In this document: positions 1-9,114 of the stretch, one piece after another
Position numbering within the stretch: the stretch's first letter is position 1
Layout of the letters: every line of letters begins with the position of its first letter
Origin: Candidatus Latescibacterota bacterium
GTDB lineage: Bacteria > Latescibacterota > MWCZ01
DNA length: 64,000 bases
Direction of reading: 5' to 3'
Assembly (NCBI GenBank): GCA_022706085.1
Contig: JAKJDF010000001.1
Span: 356,526-420,525, forward strand
The notes under the pieces: model-generated
Databases searched by the model: none
Seen by the model: the letters and a program-made list of their open reading frames with translations, nothing else
What the model was told of the DNA's origin: nothing
Program-made: the position numbers and the translations under genes

Positions 1-2181
1 GTTATGGTGTGGCTCAATGAACGCCTCCGTCGGCGTGTTGAATTCCTCACCGGCGCGCGGAGCCATGATTGCGCGCCAGTCTCCCCCGTGAGGGATAAGG
101 GCGTACCGGAATGAGCTCGTGCCGAGATCCGGATACTGATACGTTTCTTTCGGGTTGACCTTCCGCGGATCGTGAAACGCGTAAATCGGCGTCCGAAGGA
201 TGCTCATCCGCATCTCCGCTTCCTTCACATCGAAGCCGTACCGGCCGTCGTTCAACATGGTAACGCCAAAACGCGCCCGATCCACCTTCCCGGTTACGTC
301 TATCCACTTCTGGCCCGGAAGTTCCTCCCCGTTCCAATCCCGTTCCATGTACGCATAGGGAATTTCCGCCGTCGCCGTTATCTGGTCCAGAGCAGTGGGA
401 ACAGCCAGCTTGACCATGCGGTGCCGTTCGCGGAAATCCATTTTGACGTCCACGTCGACGCGATTGATCCCCGGGTAGACGTGGAAATGCTGGACCAGAG
501 TACTATCTTCGAAGGAACTCACCACCTCGAGGGTCGCCCGGACCGGCCCTTGAGACACCACACGGACTCTGCCGTTGGCGATGAACCTCCCCAGTTCGTT
601 CCTGAACTCGGTTATTCCGTGGCTCCAGGTGTCGGAATGATCCTTTATCACAACGAAGTTCGCGCCAGGTGCAGCAATCAACTCGGGACCGTTCCCCGCC
701 CGCAGGCTTATGAGCCCACCCGAAAAGGGATCGACCACCAGCGACAGAAGATCGTTGGACAGACCGTTGGGGTGCGCGCAGACCATCGGCGTCTCAAACG
801 AGGGCATCTCGTCGAGGTGCAACCTGAACACCCGGAACCCCAGCGCAGGCAGTTCGGCGACAAACATCACGGTAACCGTGCTTTTGTCACCTGCCTCCGA
901 AACGCTGGCGATCTGGACGGGCACTTCGCTGTCATCGTCAGCTACCAGCCGTACCAGTCTGGGGACTACCGCAACCTCGACATGCGCCGTAACGAGATCT
1001 TTGCGCCTCCAGGGATGCGGATTGAAAGCGACCAAGGCGAGGTTCTTCCCGCGCGTATCAACGTTGGCGGCGATTGCACGCAAAGAAGCTCTTTGTGAGA
1101 CATCAGCCGTTTCAATAGCCTTCGCGAACATTGCGTACGTATCCTCGTACGCGGGATGTATTGAGGTGCCGGCCAGCACATCGTGAAACTGATTGAACAG
1201 CACGTCGCGCCATGCGTCGCGCAGCTCTGCACCCGGGTAACATTTATGAGAAACCAGATTCGCCACAGTGGCAAAGCGTTCGGCAGCCATCAGTTTTTGT
1301 TCCGCGCGCCGGTTCAGGACTTTCACCGCGCTTACTGCCGTATAGCACCCGACCGCGTGAATCTGCAGGTCATCTTTGACGACAGGGAAATCCGTTTTTT
1401 GTGTGAGAACCTTTTCCACATACGCGTCGCACCGCGCGAATTTCGCGTTCGGCGCATCCGGCATCGCGTCCGTTTCCAGGATTCCCTGAATGTTCAGTTT
1501 CGTGGGACCGCCGCCGTGGTTTCCGACGCCGTAGAAGCACATCACGTCGGTAACCCCCTCGTCAGTCTGCTCCCATGCGGTGATTATCCGCTTTTTGATC
1601 TCCTCAACGTTGCCGCCGAAGCCGTAGTGGTGGGGTGGGCGGATTCCGAGCACGCGGGAACCGTCGGGCGATTCCCACCAGAAATGCTGGGGCAGATGCT
1701 TTTCATGCTCCCCCGGACGGAAGAAGATATAACTCTTGAAGCCGCTCTTTGCGAGAATCTGGGGAAGGTTTCCATTGTGTCCGAACGTATCGACGTTGTA
1801 CCCCACAGTAGGTTCCACGCCGAACTTCTCCATGAAGTACTCTTTCGCGTACAGCGCGTGCCGAACGTACGACTCCCCGCCGGGGATATTGCAGTCAGGC
1901 TGCTCCCACCAGCCATTGACAATCTCCCAGCGACCCTCCTTAATCCTTTGAGTCACCTCTTCGAACATGTCTGGCGCGTCTTCCTCGAGCCACACGTACG
2001 ATGACGCGGAGCTTCGCACGAAGACGAACCCGGGGGTCTCCTTCATCCTGTCGAGGGCGGAACGACAGGTGTCACTTACCTCCTTCCGACCCTCTTCGAG
2101 CCGCCACAACCATATCGGGTCTATATGCGCGTTTCCGATCATGTGAACTGTGTAAGCCTTGGGATTCGACTTGTCCACCAT
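1..2181 (-). CDS. GH38 alpha-mannosidase, 3' end cut by the window
   Basis: Exo-acting retaining alpha-mannosidase that removes terminal mannose from N-glycan-like or mannan oligosaccharides, probably in the cytosol because no signal peptide is visible. 727 codons are present and the reading frame runs off the window edge without a stop; GH38 proteins are usually 850-1050 residues. The catalytic module starts at once: HIDPIW at residues 19-24 supplies the zinc-binding His19 and Asp21, and DTFGH at 131-135 holds the nucleophile Asp131. The C-terminal beta-sandwich begins about residue 400. The ATG at 2181 is preceded by AAAGGA, which supports this start. It lies 125 bases downstream of a HAD phosphatase on the same strand and may be co-transcribed with it. 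Family assignment is firm; the exact linkage specificity is not visible. Confidence 0.93.
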   Translation of the reverse strand, partial: MVDKSNPKAYTVHMIGNAHIDPIWLWRLEEGRKEVSDTCRSALDRMKETPGFVFVRSSASSYVWLEEDAPDMFEEVTQRIKEGRWEIVNGWWEQPDCNIPGGESYVRHALYAKEYFMEKFGVEPTVGYNVDTFGHNGNLPQILAKSGFKSYIFFRPGEHEKHLPQHFWWESPDGSRVLGIRPPHHYGFGGNVEEIKKRIITAWEQTDEGVTDVMCFYGVGNHGGGPTKLNIQGILETDAMPDAPNAKFARCDAYVEKVLTQKTDFPVVKDDLQIHAVGCYTAVSAVKVLNRRAEQKLMAAERFATVANLVSHKCYPGAELRDAWRDVLFNQFHDVLAGTSIHPAYEDTYAMFAKAIETADVSQRASLRAIAANVDTRGKNLALVAFNPHPWRRKDLVTAHVEVAVVPRLVRLVADDDSEVPVQIASVSEAGDKSTVTVMFVAELPALGFRVFRLHLDEMPSFETPMVCAHPNGLSNDLLSLVVDPFSGGLISLRAGNGPELIAAPGANFVVIKDHSDTWSHGITEFRNELGRFIANGRVRVVSQGPVRATLEVVSSFEDSTLVQHFHVYPGINRVDVDVKMDFRERHRMVKLAVPTALDQITATAEIPYAYMERDWNGEELPGQKWIDVTGKVDRARFGVTMLNDGRYGFDVKEAEMRMSILRTPIYAFHDPRKVNPKETYQYPDLGTSSFRYALIPHGGDWRAIMAPRAGEEFNTPTEAFIEPHHN

Positions 2182-2306
2182 AGGGGATTCCTTTGCTACA
2201 TAGTCTCGGATACAGTGCGCCACGCGTGACGGAAGATGAAGCGGGTCGCACAAAAGCAGAAATCGGGCTGCGGATCGGTGTGATGCTCCCGTGTCGCCTC
2301 GATTGA

Positions 2307-3047
2307 TCAGCGGGTGAGAGATGGCGTTTGAAGCGTGGGCTCGTCCCAGGGGTCAATCCCCAGAAGGTCAAATAACTGCGTAAGGTTAAGAATTGCCGTC
2401 ACTCCCTCGGCGACCTCCGGAAGCGGGTAGCGACGGGCGATAAGAACCGGGTGCATGCCCACTGACAAAGCGCCGGCAACGTCGGCTTCCGGACTATCCC
2501 CGACGTAAACAGCCTTTTCGGCAGGCACGCCGGCAAGGCGGAGGCCTTCCTCGAAAATCCGCGGGTCGGGCTTCTCGCACCCGAACGTTTCCGATGCGAT
2601 TGCGAAATCCAGGTACTCTTCAAAACCAAGTTCCTTATTTACCATCGGAAGGAGAGGCGAGATGTTGGAGATCATCCCGACCGTGAATCCTGCCCATTTG
2701 AGGCTTCGCAACACGAAACGCGATTCCGCGTACGCAAACAGCGTGGTGAAGTACCGGAGTCGCTTCGCCACTGCGTCTTCCATCTTCGGGAGCTCACGCC
2801 TCGGAACACCACAGAAGCGGAGAAGCTCCCGCCGGTAGTGCGCGCGCCAGGTGAGATAGGCTTCCGCGTCACGTGGCGCAGGAGGGAGAGCCGCTTCCGC
2901 GTCACGACTTGCGATCCGGTAAAGGGCCATATCCGCCGGGTACCCCATGGCGGTCAGGAGATGGGCAAAACCCTGCGCATAGGCAGGCTCGTCGTTTCCG
3001 AGAGTTCCGCCAAAGTCGAAAAGAACCGCGCGCACTCCATTTAACAT
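2307..3047 (-). CDS. HAD-superfamily hydrolase (phosphatase-like)
   Basis: A 246-residue HAD hydrolase, probably a small-molecule (sugar or nucleotide) phosphatase. Motif I is FDFGGTLGN at residues 11-19, giving the nucleophile Asp of D-F-G-G-T in place of the commoner DxDxT. The cap domain lies around residues 20-95, motif II is the ISN stretch near residue 126, and motif III/IV is GDSPEADV near residue 182. The arrangement resembles subfamily I enzymes with an alpha-helical cap. It begins 123 bases from the divergent esterase start and sits upstream of the GH38 gene, so a role in sugar-phosphate turnover with that glycosidase is plausible but only inferred. The second Asp two residues after the nucleophile, the usual general acid, is Gly here, which may mean weak or altered phosphatase chemistry. 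Confidence 0.8.
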   Translation of the reverse strand: MLNGVRAVLFDFGGTLGNDEPAYAQGFAHLLTAMGYPADMALYRIASRDAEAALPPAPRDAEAYLTWRAHYRRELLRFCGVPRRELPKMEDAVAKRLRYFTTLFAYAESRFVLRSLKWAGFTVGMISNISPLLPMVNKELGFEEYLDFAIASETFGCEKPDPRIFEEGLRLAGVPAEKAVYVGDSPEADVAGALSVGMHPVLIARRYPLPEVAEGVTAILNLTQLFDLLGIDPWDEPTLQTPSLTR

Positions 3048-3170
3048 TTTTTGTTATCTCCGCATGTCGAAAAGGTGCGGATGGGAGAATCGTCGCATTC
3101 GGCATGTCCCGTTTCTGCCGGTTGCGTACCAACGCATATGTGGTTTGATTCCATGAAGACAGGACCGTCT

Positions 3171-4124
3171 ATGAAGATAAGTGCTCCACCTGAACGTGTG
3201 CACCCCGCGGAACGAAACAACATGGCTGTTTGCCAGACAGTAACGTACAAGGTCGCGGATAAATGTGACCTCAAAGCCGACGTGTACGTACCCGAAGGGA
3301 GCGATGCCGCCCCGGTGATATTGTGGATTCACGGGGGCGCATTGATCGGCGGAAACAGGAAAGACATCCGAGGAGAGCAACTGGAGTTTTATCTGCGTAA
3401 CGGGTTCGCTCTCGTTTCGATTGATTATCGGCTCGCCCCGGAAACCAAGCTCCCACAGATCATTGCGGACATCCGCGACGCGTACGACTGGCTTCACCGC
3501 GAGGGACGACCGCGGTTCGGTTTCGATTCGCGGAGGATCGTCGTTGCGGGACACTCCGCGGGAGGGTACCTCACCCTTATGACGGGGTTCTGTGTCTCAC
3601 CGCGGCCACAGGCGCTCGTTTCCTTCTACGGGTACGGCGACCTGATAGGAGGCTGGTACAGTCGTCCAGATCCCTTCTACTGCAAACTTGCACCAGTGGA
3701 GAAAGACGCCGCGTACGCGTCCATCGGAACCGAGCCTGTGGCCGATCTGAGCCTGCCCGGGACATCGCCGGACCCCAGAGGTCGCTTCCAGTTCTACCTC
3801 TACTGCCGCCAGCACGGTCTCTGGCCCAAAGAGGTCAGCGGTTTCGATCCGGACTCGGAGTCCAAGCAGTATGTGCCGTTCAACCCTCTCTGGAACGTGA
3901 CTCCCGACTACCCGCCGACGCTCCTTTTGCACGGCGACCTCGATACGGACGTGCCTTACGCCCAGTCTGTCCTCATGGCCTATGAGATGCAGCGACATGG
4001 CGTTGAACACGAACTGCACACCGTGCGAGGTGGCGGCCACGGGTTTGACGGGCACGGGTTCGGCAAACCTGAGGTCGATGCCGCATTCGACCGCGTTCTT
4101 GGATTCCTGAAACAGCGCCTTTGA
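3171..4124 (+). CDS. alpha/beta-hydrolase fold esterase
   Basis: A 317-residue serine hydrolase of the esterase/lipase (HSL or BD-FAE-like) type, likely removing acyl groups from small molecules or acetylated sugars. The oxyanion-hole motif HGGAL lies about 55 residues in, the nucleophile elbow GHSAGG places Ser near residue 129, and the acid and base come from HGDLDTD and GGHGFDG in the last 60 residues. There is no signal peptide, so it should be cytoplasmic. The start is uncertain: the frame is open back to a TTG at 3051, but ATG at 3153, 3171 or 3222 are all more reasonable, and the conserved beta-sheet begins just after 3222. It converges on the GH89 gene with only 22 bases between stops, and the setting among glycosidases fits a deacetylase of sugar substrates. 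Confidence 0.82.
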   Translation: MKISAPPERVHPAERNNMAVCQTVTYKVADKCDLKADVYVPEGSDAAPVILWIHGGALIGGNRKDIRGEQLEFYLRNGFALVSIDYRLAPETKLPQIIADIRDAYDWLHREGRPRFGFDSRRIVVAGHSAGGYLTLMTGFCVSPRPQALVSFYGYGDLIGGWYSRPDPFYCKLAPVEKDAAYASIGTEPVADLSLPGTSPDPRGRFQFYLYCRQHGLWPKEVSGFDPDSESKQYVPFNPLWNVTPDYPPTLLLHGDLDTDVPYAQSVLMAYEMQRHGVEHELHTVRGGGHGFDGHGFGKPEVDAAFDRVLGFLKQRL

Positions 4125-4146
4125 GTACAGGCGTCAGCCTGCATCA

Positions 4147-6381
4147 TCAACCTGCCAGCAACCCGCGAACTATCGCCACAGGGTCTTCCCCTGCTGGCAA
4201 GCGGCGCATCGTTTGCGACACGAACGCTTCCTCGACAGGTTGATACACCGAGTCAAACTCTTCAGGCGCGATGCACTGGTTCCCAGAGTTGAGCTTGCTG
4301 CGCAGCAGGTCGAAATAGGCTATCACGCGCGGCCGGTAATAGTCTGCGATCAGGCCGTCCAAGTCCATGCGGTAGTAGTCCCGCAACGGCGGTGAATGCA
4401 TGCCCTCGTCTCCGTAAACCCAGACATGGGTATGTTTCACCCACCGTTCCGCATCGTCTCCGTAGCGGGAGCGATGCTCGTTCACCTTCGTGTCGAGGCG
4501 ATAGGGCGGCCAACTGGATAACAATCTGGTCTGGTCGTCCAGCAATGCCACGCACTGTGCGCTACGTTTTTCCAGTTCGACTCCATCGCCCGCGAGGAAC
4601 GCGTCTCGTGCCGAGATGATGGCTACGTTGAAGCGCTCCGCGATCCATTGTCGGGCAACGTCAACAAAATCGCGCAACGCGAGCGGCTCAGCTCTCAGCT
4701 CCACCTCTTGCGCAAGGAAAAGCTCAAGCACGTCCCGAAGCTTCGGGATCAACAGATGCCTCCGCGCCCGCAACGCTGCCGTTTTGTCGTCGGGTTTGGT
4801 CCATCCAAGGAGAAGGTGAAGATCCGGCCGGTACCAGTACAGCGGGTCCGTAATCGTGCCGACACTTCCGCTTTCCGACCCGTAAACTGTATCCACGAGG
4901 ATGTTCCATGGTTCGCGCAACTTCCCACCAAGCGATGCACCGTAGCGCTTCCGGCAGTACCGTTCGACGAAGCTTTCAACACTGCCCCGGAGAGGATCCC
5001 ATGCAACCTCCGCGCAGAACTCGTAGAAGAAACTATTGAACTGAATGATTTCCGGCTGAAGGAGAAACATCCGACAGTTCTTGCCGTCCGGTTGATTGAC
5101 CACGTCGCGGACCTTTTGCAACAGAAGACTTACATCCCCGTGCAGATAGCTGCCCGCGCCGAAACTGTGGAGAACACCGAAGCCCCAGTGGTGACCGAAA
5201 AAGTTCTCGGTATCCCGGTACTTGCCACGTTCTTCCGACCAGAGATCAGCCACGATGTGCGGAATCGAAACGGTCTCGAGGTAGTCCTTGACCTGCGCGG
5301 GAGACCACCGATGGTTCACGTCTTCCGCGTCCATATCGAAGGACCATGTCTCGATTATCCAGGTGGCTTCGGGATCCGCTTCCCTCAGGGCTTCGGAAAC
5401 TGCACGGGCGAAATCCAGCCGCGCTTCGTGGAGGTTTGCCGCGCCTTCCAGAACCCTGCTTTCGCTGATGAAGCTCGCGATGTAGAGGTGGTCGGAGCCC
5501 CACGATTCGTTGTATCGCCGCACATACTCCACCACGTAACGGCGGAAAAGCGGATCTCCGGGGTGAACGATCGTATACGGGGGAAGCTCACTGTACCGGA
5601 GAACGAGCACCCGCGTTTCGGGAAACCGTGCGCGCAACTCGGGAGTAGCCGGAAGGTTTCCGATTATGCACGGAATTCTGATCCCCAGACTCCGCGCGTA
5701 GCGAAACGCCTGTTCATGAACGGTCTGCCCGTCTGAGCGTGGAGGTACCCGTGTGTCTACGCCCCAATCCGCCAGTATACGCGGAAGCAGGTCATGAGCA
5801 ATGTCGAACGGCCACGTCGTGTTGAATCGCCGTTTCGCTTTCCAGTCCAGCTCCCGCTTCCATTCGTCCACGCCCCACGAAGACGCAGAATACGTGAATA
5901 CGCAGCCGTTTCCCTCATGGCGTTCCGGGAAATGAGGGCGTTCCGAAATCGAAAGTGCTGGCAGTTCCACCGTCGCCAGACTGGGCACACGTTCCCCGTC
6001 CCGGAAAAACCCCACGCCAAGAACCTCTTCCAGAAGCCAGTACACCCCGTAAAGAGTGCCTCGGTCGCTGCTGCCCGCAATCACGAGCGATTCCGCGCCC
6101 TCAGTTTCCACGGTCTGGATCACGAAGCCGTCGGACTCCTCAGACGACGGCACGCTCACCGCACCCGAGGCGATCGCCCGGGCCACGAACGGATTGCTCT
6201 CCGGGCGGCCGATAGCCAGCACCGACGCAGACACTGCGGTTTCTTCTTCCACCGGAATCAGGGCGTTCGCCATGCACGCGAGGTACCGCTGCAACTCCTC
6301 GGCAGCATGGCGCTCGAGCCACGCAGGCTTTCTTCCCAGCAGAATTCTGCAATGTGGTTTCCCTTGGTCAGCAAGGATCAT
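4147..6381 (-). CDS. GH89 alpha-N-acetylglucosaminidase
   Basis: 744-residue exo-glycosidase related to human NAGLU, removing terminal alpha-linked N-acetylglucosamine. The alignment by eye is convincing across the barrel: FISES carries Glu307 (equivalent to NAGLU Glu316) and QPEII carries Glu444 (equivalent to Glu446), and the C-terminal DYYRPR segment matches the NAGLU helical domain. The N-terminal 150 residues form the usual small alpha/beta domain. The frame is open upstream to 6627, but the ATG at 6381 has a strong GGAGGC ribosome site 8 bases ahead, whereas the longer form would run into the divergent transporter gene; I therefore use 6381. No signal peptide follows, implying a cytoplasmic enzyme acting on imported oligosaccharides. 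Its expected partners in glycan breakdown are the GH38, GH29 and GH116 genes nearby. Confidence 0.88.
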   Translation of the reverse strand: MILADQGKPHCRILLGRKPAWLERHAAEELQRYLACMANALIPVEEETAVSASVLAIGRPESNPFVARAIASGAVSVPSSEESDGFVIQTVETEGAESLVIAGSSDRGTLYGVYWLLEEVLGVGFFRDGERVPSLATVELPALSISERPHFPERHEGNGCVFTYSASSWGVDEWKRELDWKAKRRFNTTWPFDIAHDLLPRILADWGVDTRVPPRSDGQTVHEQAFRYARSLGIRIPCIIGNLPATPELRARFPETRVLVLRYSELPPYTIVHPGDPLFRRYVVEYVRRYNESWGSDHLYIASFISESRVLEGAANLHEARLDFARAVSEALREADPEATWIIETWSFDMDAEDVNHRWSPAQVKDYLETVSIPHIVADLWSEERGKYRDTENFFGHHWGFGVLHSFGAGSYLHGDVSLLLQKVRDVVNQPDGKNCRMFLLQPEIIQFNSFFYEFCAEVAWDPLRGSVESFVERYCRKRYGASLGGKLREPWNILVDTVYGSESGSVGTITDPLYWYRPDLHLLLGWTKPDDKTAALRARRHLLIPKLRDVLELFLAQEVELRAEPLALRDFVDVARQWIAERFNVAIISARDAFLAGDGVELEKRSAQCVALLDDQTRLLSSWPPYRLDTKVNEHRSRYGDDAERWVKHTHVWVYGDEGMHSPPLRDYYRMDLDGLIADYYRPRVIAYFDLLRSKLNSGNQCIAPEEFDSVYQPVEEAFVSQTMRRLPAGEDPVAIVRGLLAG

Positions 6382-6560
6382 TTCTGCCTCCGGTGAGAAA
6401 GCCCGCGGCCGCTGCTCGTTTTCAGTTGAGAGTATACGGACCGCGCTCCCACGCTCCCACACGAGCGGTGCGACGAAGGCGGGCGTTGACCAACTCCGCG
6501 CACAACCGGCATATTCATCAATCCCGTCTCGAACACTTCCACCTCCACCTGGCGGTCCGC

Positions 6561-7481
6561 GTGTCTCCATCTTCGCGTCCTTCGCTCCTGAGGTTGTTTG
6601 GTACCCTGACGGTGGGCACCATCGCAATCAGTACCTCCGCACCTTTTATCAAGCTCGCCGGAATGCGTCCGTTCGCGCTGGCGTCCGGAAGGCTTCTCGG
6701 AGTCGCGATACTGTACGCGCTTGTCGGCAGAGACCTTGCCAGCGCCTGGCGTGGACTTGAGCGCTGCGAACGCGCACGAGCCATTTTCGCAGGCATGTTT
6801 CTCGCCGCTCATCTGGGGTGCTGGATCTGGGCCTTCGAATTCACGGATCTGCCCAGTGCGGTCCTGCTGCTGGTGCTCCAGCCCCTTTTTGCCGCGTGGT
6901 TCGGGTCGTTTGTTTTCCGGGAAAAAGTCACCTCGTCCGCAATCACCGCGGTCATACTGGCAATCGCCGGGCTTCTCATCATTACGTTTGATGACCTCAC
7001 GATTTCACCGACGCAGCTCGTCGGCGACGCCCTCGCGGCGGCAGCCTCGCTTTTCATGGTCATCTTTATGTCGCTCGGAAGAACACTTCGCCCGCGTATG
7101 AGCCTTCCCGCTTACATGACGATGACCTACGGAGGTGCGGGGGTGTGGTCCTTGATACTTGCCCTTCTCATGGGTGTTCCCCTCCTTGGCTACCCGACGT
7201 CGTCGTACCTCTGGCTGCTCGGGCTGATCTTCATCACAACCGGAGTGGGGCATGCGGCGTTCAATTACGTGCTTCCCCACGTGCGTCTGTTCACGGTGAA
7301 CATCGCCACTGTCGCCGAACCGGCCCTTTCCATTCTCGGGGCGGTTTTGTTTCTGGGGCAGCGTCTGACAGTCTATGAACTGATGGGTGGCATTCTGCTG
7401 GTGGCCGCGTTGTTCGTCGGTGTTCGTGACGAAAAACAGGGAACCGCGGCAACGCAGATCGAACAGGTTGCTCTCGAATGA
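6561..7481 (+). CDS. EamA/DMT-superfamily permease
   Basis: Inner-membrane drug/metabolite transporter of about 306 residues with ten predicted transmembrane helices arranged as two EamA repeats; for example TVGTIAISTS near the start, then AVLLLVLQPLFAAW, and in the second half AYMTMTYGGAGVWSL and FTVNIATVAEPALSILG. Substrates of this family are metabolites, amino acids or nucleotide sugars and cannot be told here. The start is chosen at GTG 6561, which gives the normal family length; longer in-frame sequence back to 6354 is arginine/proline-rich and overlaps the promoter and 5' end of the divergent GH89 gene, so it is unlikely to be coding. Transcribed divergently from GH89 across a 179-base spacer, which may contain both promoters. 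Confidence 0.85.
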   Translation: MSPSSRPSLLRLFGTLTVGTIAISTSAPFIKLAGMRPFALASGRLLGVAILYALVGRDLASAWRGLERCERARAIFAGMFLAAHLGCWIWAFEFTDLPSAVLLLVLQPLFAAWFGSFVFREKVTSSAITAVILAIAGLLIITFDDLTISPTQLVGDALAAAASLFMVIFMSLGRTLRPRMSLPAYMTMTYGGAGVWSLILALLMGVPLLGYPTSSYLWLLGLIFITTGVGHAAFNYVLPHVRLFTVNIATVAEPALSILGAVLFLGQRLTVYELMGGILLVAALFVGVRDEKQGTAATQIEQVALE

Positions 7482-7523
7482 CGGGAGGTGCGCGCCCCGC
7501 ATCTATCGCTGGCAGTGAAGGGC

Positions 7524-7545
7524 AACCTCTGCTTTGGAAGAGGTT
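7524..7545 (+). terminator. short stem-loop after the EamA gene
   Basis: A 7-bp perfect stem (AACCTCT with AGAGGTT) and an 8-base loop lie 43 bases after the transporter stop. The following bases are only moderately T-rich, so this is a weak terminator candidate that ends just before the tRNA promoter. Confidence 0.3.
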
Positions 7546-7552
7546 CGCGGCC

Positions 7553-7581
7553 TTGTTGTTTTCGGGCACAGCCGGTATCTT
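7553..7581 (+). promoter_or_regulatory. sigma-70-like promoter for tRNA-Pro
   Basis: TTGTTG at 7553-7558 and TATCTT at 7576-7581 with a 17-base spacer, placing a start site about 25 bases ahead of the tRNA. Read by eye from consensus; no start site is known. Confidence 0.45.
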
Positions 7582-7613
7582 TTGTATTCTTCAGAATCGA
7601 ACCGTTGCAAAGT

Positions 7614-7691
7614 CGGGGCGTAGCGCAGTCCGGGTAGCGCACCTGCTTCGGGAGCAGGGGGTCGGTGGTTCAAATCCACTCGCCCCGACCA
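7614..7691 (+). tRNA. tRNA-Pro(CGG), CCA encoded
   Basis: A complete cloverleaf: acceptor CGGGGCG pairs with CGCCCCG, a GCGC D stem, anticodon stem CCTGC/GCAGG around the loop TTCGGGA (anticodon CGG, reading CCG proline codons), a 5-base variable loop, and a T arm with TTCAAAT loop. The discriminator A and the CCA tail are encoded. It is directly followed by the acylphosphatase gene. Confidence 0.97.
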
Positions 7692-7712
7692 ACTTCCTTT
7701 CCTTGTCCTCTC

Positions 7713-7991
7713 ATGTCCGAAACGGTACGCATGTTCGTCCGCGTCAACGGCAGCGTTCAGGGAGTCGGCTTTCGTTGGTACGCGCTACGCTGTGCGCAGC
7801 ACAATGGCGTCGCCGGGTGGGTGAGAAACATGCCGGACGGGAGCGTCGAGATGGAGGTGGAAGGGGACCCTGCCGCCGTGAACGCGTTCATTGAGGACGT
7901 GCGCATCGGACCGGCCACCGCCGATGTGTCGGAAGTCAATTTCCACCGAATACCCGTGAAGGGCGAAACGAGCTTTGAGGTGAAACGATGA
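7713..7991 (+). CDS. acylphosphatase
   Basis: 92-residue cytoplasmic enzyme that hydrolyses carboxyl-phosphate bonds such as acetyl-phosphate or 1,3-bisphosphoglycerate. The signature GSVQGVGFRW near residues 13-22 contains the phosphate-binding loop and the catalytic Arg, and GWVRNMPDGSVE near residues 36-47 contains the catalytic Asn. Length is that of the family. The ATG at 7713 is used; a second ATG six codons later is also possible, and no strong ribosome site precedes either. The stop overlaps the apt start by 4 bases (ATGA), so the two are translationally coupled, perhaps with transcription reading through from the tRNA promoter. Confidence 0.93.
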   Translation: MSETVRMFVRVNGSVQGVGFRWYALRCAQHNGVAGWVRNMPDGSVEMEVEGDPAAVNAFIEDVRIGPATADVSEVNFHRIPVKGETSFEVKR

Positions 7992-8503
7992 CGATCGCGG
8001 CGAATCTCATCAGGAATATCCCTGATTTCCCCAAACCCGGCATCCTTTTCCGCGACATCACCCCTTTGTTGAACAACCCCGATGCGTTTTCGCAGGTGAT
8101 TGACGAACTTGCGGACGCCACCTCCCGGTACCGCTTCTCGCGCATCGCTGGCATTGAATCTCGCGGGTTCATTTTCGGGGCGCCTCTTTCGCTCAAACTG
8201 GGAGTGGGGTTCGTGCCGATTCGGAAACCGGGCAAGCTTCCTGCCAGAGTGCTGCGAGAGGAGTACAGCCTCGAATACGGCACCAACGCTATTGAGATGC
8301 ATGCAGACGCGCTCACCAGAGGTGAATCAGTCCTCGTGATCGACGACCTTCTCGCCACGGGCGGCACTGCAGCCGCGGCGTGCCGGCTGGTTGAACGGGC
8401 AGGCGGCATCGTAGCGGCGTGTGCGTTCGTGATTGAACTGGCTGTTCTGGAAGGGAGAAAAGCGCTCGAAGGAAGGGAAGTCGTCTCGCTGATCACGTAT
8501 TAG
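7988..8503 (+). CDS. apt: adenine phosphoribosyltransferase
   Basis: Purine salvage enzyme that joins adenine to PRPP giving AMP and pyrophosphate. 171 residues, the normal length. The N-terminal IPDFPKPGI, central RGFIFGAPLS, and the PRPP-binding loop VLVIDDLLATGGTA (residues about 117-130) are all typical of Apt. Cytoplasmic homodimer in known members. Starts inside the end of the acylphosphatase gene (ATGA overlap). Confidence 0.97.
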   Translation: MTIAANLIRNIPDFPKPGILFRDITPLLNNPDAFSQVIDELADATSRYRFSRIAGIESRGFIFGAPLSLKLGVGFVPIRKPGKLPARVLREEYSLEYGTNAIEMHADALTRGESVLVIDDLLATGGTAAAACRLVERAGGIVAACAFVIELAVLEGRKALEGREVVSLITY

Positions 8504-8545
8504 TCGTCGACTGCTTCATTTCTCCCCAGTGAGGTCGCGGGGCAC

Positions 8546-9016
8546 ATGTTCCAGAAACACGCTGCACGGTCGGCTCTCCTCCTCACCTTGTTCCTTGGCT
8601 GCAGTGTCGGGCCGGACACCCGGTATTTCCTCGCAAGACCGTTATCCTCCAGGGGATTGGCGTGGGAGATCTACACGCGGGGCGCGTGGCGAGTGGTTGA
8701 ACTTCAAGGGGTTCGTCCGCCTTCCTACGTCGGGGAGAGCGTGCTGGCTGGCGGCAACTACTTTTTTTTTGCCGGGAAGTTCATAGAACCGAACACGTTT
8801 GAGTTCCGTGCCTGGACCGTTCTTCCTCCTGTCCGCCGCGTGGTTTCCCCGGGGTCTCCTCCCGATACAACCGGGTTGCCGTGGTTGACGGGCGATGATT
8901 TCGCGAAAAACGAGGATTACCAGCGGTATTCTCTCCTTGCGGCTGCCGAGCAGTGGCCTTGGCGAGGCAACGGGATCGAAAAGCCTGATTCCCTCTCGTT
9001 TCTGTTTCGCCGATAA
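8546..9016 (+). CDS. hypothetical lipoprotein
   Basis: 156-residue protein that I do not recognise. The N terminus has a positively charged start, a hydrophobic run and a lipobox LFLGC, so Cys19 should be the lipidated residue and the mature protein membrane-anchored. The rest is rich in aromatic residues and proline (a stretch of phenylalanines near residue 76) and has no obvious domain. The preceding GAGGT-rich bases could serve as a ribosome site. It lies 42 bases after apt and 98 bases before the exopolysaccharide genes, so a cell-envelope role is possible but not shown. Confidence 0.6.
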   Translation: MFQKHAARSALLLTLFLGCSVGPDTRYFLARPLSSRGLAWEIYTRGAWRVVELQGVRPPSYVGESVLAGGNYFFFAGKFIEPNTFEFRAWTVLPPVRRVVSPGSPPDTTGLPWLTGDDFAKNEDYQRYSLLAAAEQWPWRGNGIEKPDSLSFLFRR

Positions 9017-9114
9017 GCGCTTATGTTTGTTTCGGGTGAAAAAGCGGGCCGTGACGGAATGATCGGAACGCCTTCTGGGGACCGAAAGCCAGTATCACAA
9101 GGAATCTGCTCGGC

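Noticed and set aside
172-1098. 308-codon plus-strand open frame
   Set aside because: It lies opposite the GH38 gene, whose motifs are clear; the plus-strand product has no recognisable domain and is an antisense shadow of a high-GC gene.
4648-5736. 362-codon plus-strand open frame
   Set aside because: Antisense to GH89, which has both catalytic Glu and a strong ribosome site; no motif in the shadow frame.
6382-6627. N-terminal extension of the GH89 protein to 826 residues
   Set aside because: The extension is low-complexity (GGGG), overlaps the divergent transporter start, and the internal ATG has a strong ribosome site.
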